Source: Arcobacter porcinus
GTDB lineage: Bacteria; Campylobacterota; Campylobacteria; Campylobacterales; Arcobacteraceae
Assembly (NCBI RefSeq): GCF_004299785.2
Contig: NZ_CP036246.2
Coordinates: 1,860,001 to 1,924,000 of the forward strand
Direction of reading: 5' to 3'
DNA: 64,000 nt
Shown here: positions 52,899-63,596 of the stretch, one piece after another
How the letters are laid out: each line of letters starts with the position of its first letter
How positions within the stretch are numbered: position 1 is the first letter of the stretch
Position numbers and translations under genes: made by a program
Notes under the pieces: generated by a model
What the model was told of the DNA's origin: nothing
Databases searched by the model: none
The model's input: the letters and a program-made list of their open reading frames with translations, nothing else

Positions 52899-53579
52899 TT
52901 ATTTTAAAACTCTTATAGATTTAAAAGCTTCAACATATCTTTTTCCAACTCTCATACCTTGATATTCTGCATTTAATGTAATTCCTTTTAGACTTCTTGG
53001 ATGAGGATATTCACATAATTCTGATTTATACTCTTTCATAGCATCTATTTTAAGATTTATTGTATTTTCTATATCAAAGAAAACATCTGGATTATATGAT
53101 AATGGATAATTCCATTCAGTTGAAGATAATATTTCAAAACTATATATCTCCTTTACAGTCTCATCAATCATCGGTCTAGTAGCAGTTAAGACTGCTTTAT
53201 AGGTGATTTGATGATCAATATTTAAATCATTTTCATAATGTGTAAATATTATATCTGGTTGGATGTCATTTTTAATTTTTGATATAACTTTTACAATATC
53301 AAGTATATCTACACTATCAAATCTATTATCAGGAAAATCATAAACAAAGCATTTTTTTATACCTATAATATCATTTGCTTTTTTTATCTCTAAATTTAAA
53401 AGTTTTATCTCTTCTTTTTTATTTTCAACAACTCTTTTTTCATCTCTACTTGTCTTTCCCTCTCCTAAAATAAGAGTATAAGCTTCATAACCTTCTTGAA
53501 TAAGTTTTGCAACTGTACCAAAACATCCTAAAACTTCATCATCTGGATGAGCCGCTACTATTAATATCTTTTTATTCAT
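52899..53579 (-). CDS. PIG-L/LmbE-family deacetylase
   Basis: A 226-residue protein with the zinc-dependent GlcNAc de-N-acetylase fold. VAAHPDDEVLGCFGTV is the AHPDDE motif with catalytic Asp and zinc ligands, and THYENDLNIDHQITYKAVLT gives the HxxDH-type block with the third ligand. It should remove an N-acetyl group from a sugar or sugar nucleotide. Its start overlaps the formyltransferase stop by 8 bases, so the two are coupled. In the pse cluster it may deacetylate pseudaminic acid or an intermediate so that another acyl group can be placed; the substrate is inference. Confidence 0.85.
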   Translation of the reverse strand: MNKKILIVAAHPDDEVLGCFGTVAKLIQEGYEAYTLILGEGKTSRDEKRVVENKKEEIKLLNLEIKKANDIIGIKKCFVYDFPDNRFDSVDILDIVKVISKIKNDIQPDIIFTHYENDLNIDHQITYKAVLTATRPMIDETVKEIYSFEILSSTEWNYPLSYNPDVFFDIENTINLKIDAMKEYKSELCEYPHPRSLKGITLNAEYQGMRVGKRYVEAFKSIRVLK

Positions 53580-54267
53580 TATTTTTTACCTCAAATTTAC
53601 CTTCGTAAGTTTTACCATTAAAGAAAATATCTTTTAACTCTATTTTTAAATCTGAAATTTGGAAATAGGCTCTTGGGTATCCATCTGCATCAAGCATTCT
53701 AATAAAATCATATAAAGTATCTAATGTAATATTGTTTAACAACTTTAAATTACTCTCTTCAGGAGTTCTTCTTTTAAAAGTTACAATTTCTCCAACTTGT
53801 TTCTTTTTTTCTAAATTACTTTTTAATATTTTTGGAATTAGCTTATTAAAAATTATTTTAGAAATATTTTTATATATTTCACCTGCACTACCTTTTGATA
53901 TATCAAAATCTTCTTTTAGATAAACATCCCCTTCATCTAAGTTTTTTGACACTTGAATTGCAGATATCTTTGTATTATATCTTTTATTCATAATTAAATT
54001 TTGTAAAGGACTCCCTCCTCTACCATAAGGTAAATCTGTCATATGAAATAATATACATTCATAATTTAGATATATTTCTTCAGGAATTATCCATGACCAA
54101 TGTGGGAAAAATATATATTTTGGATTAATTTTTCTAATATTATCTAAAGTCAATTCTTCTTTATTATCAATTATATGAAAGTTATATTCATTATATAATT
54201 TTTCTTTCAATTTAAAATAATTCTTAATATTCCAATCTTTTATTGTTACAATTAAAATATTATTCAT
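53572..54267 (-). CDS. Formyltransferase-family protein (sugar N-formyltransferase candidate)
   Basis: A 231-residue enzyme of the methionyl-tRNA formyltransferase/GART superfamily. ILFHMTDLPYGRGGSPLQNL holds the catalytic His and substrate loop, and VSKNLDEGDVYLKEDFD the catalytic Asp. The asparagine usually two residues before the His (NxH) reads as Leu here. It is too short for tRNA formylation and should use N10-formyl-tetrahydrofolate to formylate an amino sugar. The start at 54267 follows GGAAATG at the pseI end; a longer frame to 54324 would overlap pseI by 56 bases. It pairs with the deacetylase just downstream. Confidence 0.8.
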   Translation of the reverse strand: MNNILIVTIKDWNIKNYFKLKEKLYNEYNFHIIDNKEELTLDNIRKINPKYIFFPHWSWIIPEEIYLNYECILFHMTDLPYGRGGSPLQNLIMNKRYNTKISAIQVSKNLDEGDVYLKEDFDISKGSAGEIYKNISKIIFNKLIPKILKSNLEKKKQVGEIVTFKRRTPEESNLKLLNNITLDTLYDFIRMLDADGYPRAYFQISDLKIELKDIFFNGKTYEGKFEVKNNE

Positions 54268-54268
54268 A

Positions 54269-55297
54269 TTAAAACATTTCCAATCTATCACCAAATTTAT
54301 AATCTTTTTTAGAAACCTTCCCAATAATATCGTTTAAATATTTAGGATGAAGCCCATACCCTGGTCTTACACTTCGTATATTATCAGTATTAAATATTTC
54401 TCCTTTTTTTATATCTTTTGATATATATAGACTTCTTGCGAAACGACGCTGTTTTGTTCTTTTTTCATTTAAACTATACTCTACTTTTCCTAACAACTTT
54501 TCACTATCTCTAACAGCTTTTATCATATCTTCAAACTCTTTTTTATCTAAAGAAAAATCAGCATCTGCTCCACCTATACTTTTATCAATAATAAAATGTT
54601 TCTCTATAATCTTTGCTCCTAAAGTAACTGCAACAACTGGTGCAATATGTCCCATAGTATGATCAGAAAAACCAACTTCTACACCAAATGTTTCCTTCAT
54701 ATTTTGTATTGTTTTTAAATTTGCTTCTTCTAGCTTTGCTGGATATTCACTTGTACATTTTAAAAGAATAATATCTTCATTTCCAACACTTTTACAAATA
54801 TTCACAACATCTTGTATCTCATCAATAGTTGCAATACCTGTACTTATAATTATTGGTTTTCCTTTACTTGCTGTATATTTTACAAGTTCATAATCTGTTA
54901 TTTCAAAAGATGCAATTTTATAAGCACTTGGATTAAATTGTTCAAGAAAATCAACTGCACTTTTATCGAAAGGTGTTGAGAAAATATCTATATCTAAACT
55001 TCTTGCATAATCAAAAAGTTCTTTATGCCACTCCCAAGGAGTATATGCTTCTTCATAAAGTTCATAAAGATTTTTTCCATCCCAAAGTGTTCCACCACTT
55101 ATCATAAAATCTTCATTATTACTATTTATAGTCATTGTATCAGCACGATATGTTTGAAGTTTTATTGCATTTGCCCCAATTTCCTTTGCAGCTTTTATAG
55201 TCTCTTTTGCTACCTCTAAACTTCCATTGTGATTTGCACTTAACTCTGCAATTATATAAGTTCCATCTTTATTTAAATCAAATTTTCCTATCTTCAT
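54269..55297 (-). CDS. pseI: Pseudaminic acid synthase
   Basis: A NeuB-family enzyme of 342 residues that condenses phosphoenolpyruvate with 2,4-diacetamido-2,4,6-trideoxy-altrose to give pseudaminic acid. The N-terminal TIM barrel has IIAELSANHNGSLEVAKETI, GGTLWDGKNLYELYEEAYTP (diagnostic for PseI rather than NeuB) and CTSEYPAKLEEANL, plus FSDHTMGHIAPV. A C-terminal SAF/antifreeze-like domain follows (ARSLYISKDIKKGEIFNTDN). It overlaps pseH by 20 bases. Confidence 0.95.
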   Translation of the reverse strand: MKIGKFDLNKDGTYIIAELSANHNGSLEVAKETIKAAKEIGANAIKLQTYRADTMTINSNNEDFMISGGTLWDGKNLYELYEEAYTPWEWHKELFDYARSLDIDIFSTPFDKSAVDFLEQFNPSAYKIASFEITDYELVKYTASKGKPIIISTGIATIDEIQDVVNICKSVGNEDIILLKCTSEYPAKLEEANLKTIQNMKETFGVEVGFSDHTMGHIAPVVAVTLGAKIIEKHFIIDKSIGGADADFSLDKKEFEDMIKAVRDSEKLLGKVEYSLNEKRTKQRRFARSLYISKDIKKGEIFNTDNIRSVRPGYGLHPKYLNDIIGKVSKKDYKFGDRLEMF

Positions 55298-55892
55298 TTT
55301 TTAACTCCATACAAATTACATTTATATTATTAACAATTTTTCTATCTACTTCTTTAAATTTATATTTTTTATGTAGATTTATAACCTTGATATTATTTTC
55401 AAATATCTCTAATTTTAGTCTATTTACCTTTAATACATCAAAAGCAAATTTTATTGATGTTTCTTCTAATACTCTTCCTATTCCTGAAACTGAATTAGGA
55501 TTTCCATAAAAACCAAAATATGAAAACTCACTATTTATATCAACAAAATAAATTACACCTAAATTATCTCCATCTTTTTTTAATAGAAAATATAATTTAT
55601 CTTTATTTATTTTTAAATTTTCAATAAAATTCAAATGTTCTTCTAGTTTTATAATATGTTGATTGTACATCCATTTTCTAACTTCTGGATTATTTCTCCA
55701 TTCTAAAATTAGATTATTTTCTTCTAAGCTTAAATCTATAAAATCATGAAGAGTTATACTTTTCCCTTCATCTAGTTCAATTTTTAGTATATATTTAGTA
55801 CCATCTACTTCAAAAAATTCTGGATGATTTTCATTATCTATAATTCTCAATAAATTAAATTGTTCTTTTGATGTTGATATTACTTTTTTCAT
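55278..55892 (-). CDS. pseH: PseH-like N-acetyltransferase with N-terminal extension
   Basis: A GNAT-fold enzyme of 204 residues, expected to acetylate the 4-amino group of UDP-4-amino-4,6-dideoxy-AltNAc. The core begins near residue 46 at ITLHDFIDLS; LILEWRNNPEVRKWMYNQHI and FYGNPNSVSGIGRVLEETSI (acetyl-CoA loop) are typical. About 45 residues precede the core (STSKEQFNLLRIIDNENHPE), not found in the roughly 160-residue Campylobacter PseH as I know it. A GGTAAATTT leader supports the long start. It is between pseG and pseI. Confidence 0.83.
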   Translation of the reverse strand: MKKVISTSKEQFNLLRIIDNENHPEFFEVDGTKYILKIELDEGKSITLHDFIDLSLEENNLILEWRNNPEVRKWMYNQHIIKLEEHLNFIENLKINKDKLYFLLKKDGDNLGVIYFVDINSEFSYFGFYGNPNSVSGIGRVLEETSIKFAFDVLKVNRLKLEIFENNIKVINLHKKYKFKEVDRKIVNNINVICMELKNEDRKI

Positions 55893-55915
55893 ATAAATTT
55901 ACCTTTTAATCATTT

Positions 55916-56860
55916 TTAAACTTTATACTTTTCATTTTCTACACCTAAGATTTTATCTATACCTTTTTCCAACTCTTTTTTATTAAAGCTTCTCAAAGTT
56001 TTATATCCATCTTTTACTATATATTTATACATATATTTTTGATTTTTAGCTGTTTTTATAGCAATAAAAGGAATATCTAAATAAAAAACTTCATTTAAAG
56101 TAACACTTGGAGTAACTATTGCTAAATCACTTTTAATCATATAATTAGCAATTATTCTTGAATTAATATGTAAATTTATCCATTTCTTACTTTTACAATA
56201 TTTATTTAATTGTTTTAGATTTTTATTTGCATTTGTAGTAAAAAGATTTACTACTATTTTTTCTTTATTATTTTTTCTAAATTTCTTAATTATTCTTAAA
56301 ATCTTTATATTTTTATTTGTATGGTCAGCTCCACCCATAGCTACAAAAATAGTTTTTATTTTTTTATTTTTTTTTATTTTTTTTGTTTGTTTTTTAGCTT
56401 CTAAAAATTCTTCTCTTAAAAGTGTGTATTTACTTCCACATCTTAATTCACAATTATATGGTACTAGATTTTTATATCTTTTTTCATCTGCATAAATATT
56501 ATGATTTAATAAAATATCACAATAATGTTTTTCATAAGTATCATCAAACACAAATATTTTTAAACTTGGATTTAACTCTTTTAATTTTTTCTCAAAATTA
56601 TAATTTATTTCATAATTATCTATAATTATCATATCAATATTTAATTTTTTAATTAACTCATTTAATTCATCAAAGTTATTTGATTTTAGAAGTTCTATTT
56701 TATAACCTGCTTCAATAATTTTGTGATTTATATTTCCATCTAAATTTTCTGTAGCAAAAATAATATTATCATTTAAATATTGTTTTGCTAAAACCAAATC
56801 TCTCATAATATGCCCCGTTCCAATATATGAGGATGAATTGGCTCTTATTAAAATATTCAT
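55916..56860 (-). CDS. pseG: UDP-2,4-diacetamido-2,4,6-trideoxy-L-altrose hydrolase
   Basis: A GT-B fold nucleotide-sugar hydrolase of 314 residues that releases the free sugar for PseI. RANSSSYIGTGHIMRDLVLA is the N-terminal motif with the catalytic His, VFDDTYEKHYCDILLNHN the next block, and TIFVAMGGADHTNKN and LAIVTPSVTLNEVFYLDIP form the UDP site. It starts 1 base after pseF. The long lysine run near residue 165 reflects AT-rich drift. Confidence 0.93.
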   Translation of the reverse strand: MNILIRANSSSYIGTGHIMRDLVLAKQYLNDNIIFATENLDGNINHKIIEAGYKIELLKSNNFDELNELIKKLNIDMIIIDNYEINYNFEKKLKELNPSLKIFVFDDTYEKHYCDILLNHNIYADEKRYKNLVPYNCELRCGSKYTLLREEFLEAKKQTKKIKKNKKIKTIFVAMGGADHTNKNIKILRIIKKFRKNNKEKIVVNLFTTNANKNLKQLNKYCKSKKWINLHINSRIIANYMIKSDLAIVTPSVTLNEVFYLDIPFIAIKTAKNQKYMYKYIVKDGYKTLRSFNKKELEKGIDKILGVENEKYKV

Positions 56861-56861
56861 A

Positions 56862-57564
56862 TCAAATCTTTTTTATATCTTGTGATTTTCTAATAGCTTC
56901 ATACATAATCTCTGCCCTTTGCCAATCTTCAAGTGTATCAATATCCTGTACTAAACATCTAGGAAGTATTATAGGAATACTATCTTTTCCAAACATTATC
57001 TCATCTGATTTTATACTTAAGTTTTCCCAATAAAATTGTCCAGCATCTTGATAAGCTTCTTCTAAATCCTGACTTCGTTTCATAAAATTTTCTGGCCAAA
57101 ACATCTCACATCTTTCTTCTTGAGTGATTTTAAATGTTCTTTGAATTGGAAATGGCATAGAAGTACAAGAAAAAGCATTTTTAACAGTTGAATTTTTGAG
57201 TTTAGTAAAACCTTCTATTAGATATTTTTCTTGAAGAAATGGGGCTGTTGCATAAATTGTACAAACAAAATCTATTTTTTCTCCATTTTGTTTTAAAAAA
57301 TCTATTGCATGATTTACAACTGCACCCGTTCCTGTAAAATCATCACTTAATTCTTTTGGTCTTATAAATGGAACATCTGCTCCATATTCCTTTGCAATTT
57401 TTGCAATTTCTTCATCATCTGTTGAAACTATAACTTTGGAAAAAAGTTTTGATTTTATTGCAGCTTCAATACTATAAGCAATAAGCGGTTTTCCATGAAA
57501 TAGTTTTATATTTTTTTTAGGAATTCTTTTACTTCCACCACGTGCTGGAATTATTGCTACACAA

Positions 57565-57572
<8 letters not shown>
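56862..57572 (-). CDS. pseF: CMP-pseudaminic acid cytidylyltransferase
   Basis: A 236-residue nucleotidyltransferase that activates pseudaminic acid with CTP. VAIIPARGGSKRIPKKNIKL is the signature loop; KVIVSTDDEEIAKIAKEYGA, TIYATAPFLQEKYLIEGFTK and DAGQFYWEN match PseF/NeuA. The product CMP-Pse is the donor for the motility accessory factor. Overlaps pseC by 8 bases. Confidence 0.95.
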
Positions 57573-59729
<2,157 letters not shown>

Positions 59730-59828
59730 TCAAATTACAAATTTATTCTATATTCTAACCTAATTTATTTATTATTTTATTAAATTATGTAATAATAAAG
59801 AACTATTATTTAAGAAAAAAAGAGAAAT

Positions 59829-60017
59829 ATGAGCGAAATAATCCCAGAAAATATTTTAAAAATACAAAAAAAGCTTGCAACTTTACAAAAAGATTCAAGA
59901 AACTATAAAAAATATACTAAAATATTAGCAAAACATATAAAATCTCATACTATGAAGAAAAGAGTAAATGCCCATATTAAGAGCATTGAAATAATTCAAA
60001 CTTTAGATAAAGAGTAA
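59829..60017 (+). CDS. Small basic hypothetical protein, 62 residues
   Basis: I do not recognise a family. The 62-residue product is basic and helical: IPENILKIQKKLATLQKDSR, then YTKILAKHIKSHTMKKRVNA and a tail IEIIQTLDKE. It has no cysteine or tryptophan. An AAAAGAGAAAT leader precedes the ATG and a strong terminator (60015-60043) follows, so it is probably a real, separate gene between pseB and recA. RNA or DNA binding is possible from the charge only. Confidence 0.55.
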   Translation: MSEIIPENILKIQKKLATLQKDSRNYKKYTKILAKHIKSHTMKKRVNAHIKSIEIIQTLDKE

Positions 60018-60043
60018 AAATATTGCAAATTGTAATATTTTTA
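60015..60043 (+). terminator. Terminator after the 62-residue gene
   Basis: TAAAAATATT (60015-60024) pairs with AATATTTTTA (60034-60043), with inner GCAA/TTGT pairing. The T-run is inside the 3' arm. It separates this gene from recA. Confidence 0.65.
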
Positions 60044-60103
60044 GGCTCTTTTAAAAAATTGTGCTAATATTCCAACAGAAAAGAAAAGGCGAGGTAAAAC
60101 AAA

Positions 60104-61150
60104 ATGGATGAAAATCAAAAAAAATCACTAGAACTAGCAATTAAACAAATAGACAAAGCTTTTGGAAAAGGTACTTTAATAAGACTTGGGGATAAAGAAG
60201 TAATTCCTACTGAAGCTATTAGTACAGGTTCTTTAGGACTTGATTTAGCTTTAGGTGTTGGTGGAATTCCAAAAGGAAGAGTTATTGAAATTTATGGACC
60301 AGAAAGTTCAGGAAAAACAACTCTTACTTTACATGCTATTGCAGAAGCTCAAAAAGCTGGTGGAGTTTGTGCTTTTATAGATGCTGAACACGCTTTAGAT
60401 GTAAAATATGCAAAAGACATTGGAGTTGATATTGATAATTTACTTGTTTCTCAACCAGATTTTGGAGAACAAGCTTTAGAAATCCTTGAAACTGTTATTA
60501 GAAGTGGAGCTGTTGATTTAGTTGTTATTGACTCAGTTGCTGCACTTACACCAAAAGTTGAGATTGATGGTGATATGGATGATATGCAAGTTGGAGTTCA
60601 AGCAAGACTTATGAGTAAAGCTCTAAGAAAAGTTACTGGTCTTTTAAGTAAGATGAACTGTACAGTTATTTTTATTAACCAAATAAGAATGAAAATTGGA
60701 ATGACTGGTTATGGAAGTCCTGAAACAACAACTGGTGGAAATGCACTTAAATTTTACTCTTCTGTTAGACTTGATATTAGAAGAATTGCAACACTTAAAC
60801 AAGGTGAAAACTCTATTGGAAATAGAGTTAAAGTTAAAGTTGTAAAAAATAAAGTTGCAGCTCCATTTAAACAAGCAGAGTTTGATATTATGTTTGGAGA
60901 AGGAATTTCTAAAACAGGTGAACTTGTAGATTATGGAGTTAAACTTGATATTGTTGATAAAGCTGGAGCTTGGTTTAGCTACGGTGATACAAAAATTGGT
61001 CAAGGAAGAGAAAATTCAAAAGTATTCTTAAGAGATAATCCAGAGATTGCAAAAGAGATAGAAGATAAAATTTTAAATTCTATGGGAATAAATGATGCTA
61101 TTATCACTGGAAGTGATGAAGAAAGTTCTTCTGATTCTTTAGATGATTAA
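60104..61150 (+). CDS. recA: Recombinase RecA
   Basis: The 348-residue DNA strand-exchange ATPase for recombination and repair. Walker A is [20 protein letters not shown] and Walker [34 protein letters not shown] is loop L2 and the RecA signature. The tail [12 protein letters not shown] is acidic, as usual. The ATG follows AAAAGGCGAGGTAAAAC. No SOS box was seen upstream, in line with the absence of LexA in most Campylobacterota. Confidence 0.98.
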   Translation: MDENQKKSLELAIKQIDKAFGKGTLIRLGDKEVIPTEAISTGSLGLDLALGVGGIPKGRVIEIYGPESSGKTTLTLHAIAEAQKAGGVCAFIDAEHALDVKYAKDIGVDIDNLLVSQPDFGEQALEILETVIRSGAVDLVVIDSVAALTPKVEIDGDMDDMQVGVQARLMSKALRKVTGLLSKMNCTVIFINQIRMKIGMTGYGSPETTTGGNALKFYSSVRLDIRRIATLKQGENSIGNRVKVKVVKNKVAAPFKQAEFDIMFGEGISKTGELVDYGVKLDIVDKAGAWFSYGDTKIGQGRENSKVFLRDNPEIAKEIEDKILNSMGINDAIITGSDEESSSDSLDD

Positions 61151-61153
61151 TTA

Positions 61154-61190
61154 AATCTTGAGACAAGATTTACTTGTCTCAAGATTTTTA
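61154..61190. terminator. Terminator after recA
   Basis: A 14-base perfect stem, AATCTTGAGACAAG (61154-61167) with CTTGTCTCAAGATT (61173-61186), a 5-base loop and a T-run. It can also act for the convergent transporter gene. Confidence 0.88.
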
Positions 61191-61202
61191 CAACACTTAA
61201 AA

Positions 61203-62549
61203 CTAAAAACTTACAAGTCCTGCTTCTTTTAACATCAAAATAAATATTGCAAAAGGTGTTAAATATCTTAAAATTATAAGCCATAAAGAGAACAAAAACT
61301 TTCCTAAATATGGTTCAAGTGCTTTTCTTATAAGCTCTTTATCTGCAACATATGCAACGAAGATTGATATTGCTATTCCTCCAAGAGGCATCATAATTGC
61401 AGATGTAGAAAAATCTAACCAGTCAAAAAATGATCTTCCGTAAAAAGTTAGATAATCTTTAAAATCATTTGAAAAAGATAATATTGCTAGAAGCCCTAAA
61501 CTATATGCAAAAGCAGATACTGTAATTGTTGCTTTTAATCTTTTAAAACCTTTTCTTTCCATTAAATACATAATTGCAGGTTCTATCATTGAAACAGCTG
61601 ATGTAATTGCTGCAAAAGCTAATGCAAGAAAGAAAAATATTGCAAATATCGTTCCAGCAAATCCCATATCAGAAAAAATTGCAGGTAAAGTAATAAAAAC
61701 CAATCCAACACCTTTATCAACATTCGCATCTGCACTAAATATTATTGTAAAAATAATAAGTCCTGATAAAAATGCAGTTAAAACATCCATAATTACTACA
61801 AAAAGTGTTGCTTTTAAGATATGTGTATCTTCACTTATAGAAGCTGAATAAGTCAAAATAGTTACTACTCCAACAGATAAACAAAAAAATGCATGTCCAA
61901 CTGCAATTAATATTGAATTTGTATCAAAATTCTCAAAATCTACTTTAAACATAAACTCCATAGCTTTTGGAAAACCACTTAAAGTAAGTGAATAAAAAAA
62001 CATCAAAATAAATATAATAAATAGAGCAGGAATTAACATATTATTTAACCTCTCTATACCTTTTTTTATACCTTTTGAAATGATAAAAGCAATTAAAAAA
62101 AATACAAATGTAAAGTAAGATATCTGAGATAAAAGATTAGTTTGTGAATAATTTACAAAATACTTTTCAGCTAAATCTACACTTGCAGGCAAAGTTGTAA
62201 AGCTTAGAACTGTATAGTGTAAAATCCAAGCTATAACAATAGGATAAAAAGAGATTATTAAGATTCCTGTTATAAAAGTAAAACCAATATATTTAAAATA
62301 TTTATGCTTTTTTGGAGATAAAACTTCAAAAGTTGTAACAGCATCTTTTTTTACAATTTTTCCTAAAATCACCTCAGCAATGAATATAGAAATTCCAATA
62401 GAAAAAACTGCAAGTAAGAATACTAAAACAAAAGCTCCACCACCATTTTCTCCTGTAATATAAGGAAATTTCCAAATATTACCAAGCCCAATTGCACTTC
62501 CTGCAATCGCCAAAACATATCCAACTCTTGAAAACCTATTTTTATGCAA
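61203..62549 (-). CDS. SNF-family sodium-dependent transporter
   Basis: An inner-membrane symporter of 448 residues of the neurotransmitter:sodium symporter family (LeuT fold), with about eleven helices. The N-terminal VGYVLAIAGSAIGLGNIWKF holds the sodium site and conserved NxWRFP-like motif, here NIWKFPYITGENGGGAFVL. Helix 6 is FFCLSVGVVTILTYSASIS and helix 8 ALAFAAITSAVSMIEP. Bacterial members take up amino acids such as leucine, tryptophan or tyrosine; the substrate is not evident. It converges on recA. Confidence 0.92.
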   Translation of the reverse strand: MHKNRFSRVGYVLAIAGSAIGLGNIWKFPYITGENGGGAFVLVFLLAVFSIGISIFIAEVILGKIVKKDAVTTFEVLSPKKHKYFKYIGFTFITGILIISFYPIVIAWILHYTVLSFTTLPASVDLAEKYFVNYSQTNLLSQISYFTFVFFLIAFIISKGIKKGIERLNNMLIPALFIIFILMFFYSLTLSGFPKAMEFMFKVDFENFDTNSILIAVGHAFFCLSVGVVTILTYSASISEDTHILKATLFVVIMDVLTAFLSGLIIFTIIFSADANVDKGVGLVFITLPAIFSDMGFAGTIFAIFFFLALAFAAITSAVSMIEPAIMYLMERKGFKRLKATITVSAFAYSLGLLAILSFSNDFKDYLTFYGRSFFDWLDFSTSAIMMPLGGIAISIFVAYVADKELIRKALEPYLGKFLFSLWLIILRYLTPFAIFILMLKEAGLVSF

Positions 62550-62690
62550 AACAACCTCTGATATAAACTTTTTTTGATTGTATCTAAAAGTTTATAATTT
62601 TTTTACCTCTACTTTATACTATTATCTCTTAAACACTCTATTATTCTATACTTAGCTGTTTTAGGATATTATAAATTTCTAATTAAATTG

Positions 62691-62709
62691 GATAAAGATT
62701 ATCATAATA
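62691..62709. promoter_or_regulatory. Fur-like box in the nfo promoter
   Basis: GATAAAGATTATCATAATA matches the 19-base Fur consensus GATAATGATAATCATTATC at 15 of 19 positions by eye. It lies between a possible -35 TTGGAT (62688-62693) and -10 TATATA (62712-62717), about 50 bases before the nfo ATG. Confidence 0.45.
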
Positions 62710-62749
62710 TGTATATAAATATTACTTTTATTCATAAATAGGAGTTAAA

Positions 62750-63595
62750 ATGAAATTTGTTGGTGCTCATGTGAGTGCAAGTGGTGGAGTTTATAATTCA
62801 CCAATAAATGCTAGTTTAATAGGAGCAAAAGCTTTTGCTTTATTTACTAAAAACCAAAGACAATGGAATGCAAAAGCTTTAGATAATGAGACAATTGATA
62901 GATGGTTTAAAGAGCTTGAAAAAAGTGGAATACAAAGCAAACATATTTTACCTCACAACTCATATCTTATAAATCTTGGTCATCCAGATAGTGATGCTAG
63001 AGAAAAATCTTTAAATAGTTTTATTGATGAAGTTCAAAGATGTGAAATATTAGCTTTAGATAAATTAAATTTTCATCCAGGTTCTCACTTAAGAAAAATA
63101 AGCGAAGATGAGTGTTTAGATAATATTGCAGAGTGTTTAAATATAACTTTAGAAAAAACAAGTGGTGTTAAACTTGTTATTGAAAATACTGCTGGTCAAG
63201 GAAGTAATCTTGGTTACAAATTTGAACATCTTGCATATTTAATAGATAAAGTTGAAGATAAAAGTAGAATTGGTGTATGTATTGATACTTGTCATATGTT
63301 TACAGCTGGTTATGATATTAGAACAAAAGAAGCTTACGATAAAACTTGGGCAGAATTTGACAAAATTGTAGGAAGAGAATATTTGGCAGGAATGCACATA
63401 AATGATTCAAAACCAGAACTTGGAAGCCGTGTTGATAGACACGATAGTCTTGGAGCTGGTCAAATTGGTTGGGATGCTTTTAAATTTATAATGAATGATT
63501 CAAGAATGGATGATATTCCACTTGTTTTAGAAACAATAGATGAAAACATTTGGGCAGAAGAGATAGAAACTTTATATAGTTTTATAGGAAAATAG
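62750..63595 (+). CDS. nfo: Endonuclease IV
   Basis: A zinc-dependent AP endonuclease of 281 residues that cuts at abasic sites and removes blocked 3' ends in base-excision repair. [92 protein letters not shown] and PLVLETIDE are the AP2 signatures with the metal ligands. The ATG follows AGGAGTTAAA. It overlaps the downstream transporter leader. The Fur-like box upstream suggests a link to iron or oxidative stress. Confidence 0.97.
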   Translation: MKFVGAHVSASGGVYNSPINASLIGAKAFALFTKNQRQWNAKALDNETIDRWFKELEKSGIQSKHILPHNSYLINLGHPDSDAREKSLNSFIDEVQRCEILALDKLNFHPGSHLRKISEDECLDNIAECLNITLEKTSGVKLVIENTAGQGSNLGYKFEHLAYLIDKVEDKSRIGVCIDTCHMFTAGYDIRTKEAYDKTWAEFDKIVGREYLAGMHINDSKPELGSRVDRHDSLGAGQIGWDAFKFIMNDSRMDDIPLVLETIDENIWAEEIETLYSFIGK

Positions 63596-63596
63596 T

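Noticed and set aside
60644-61003. Antisense frame of 119 residues over recA
   Set aside because: Shadow of recA, Asn/Ser/Phe-rich, no homology pattern or leader.
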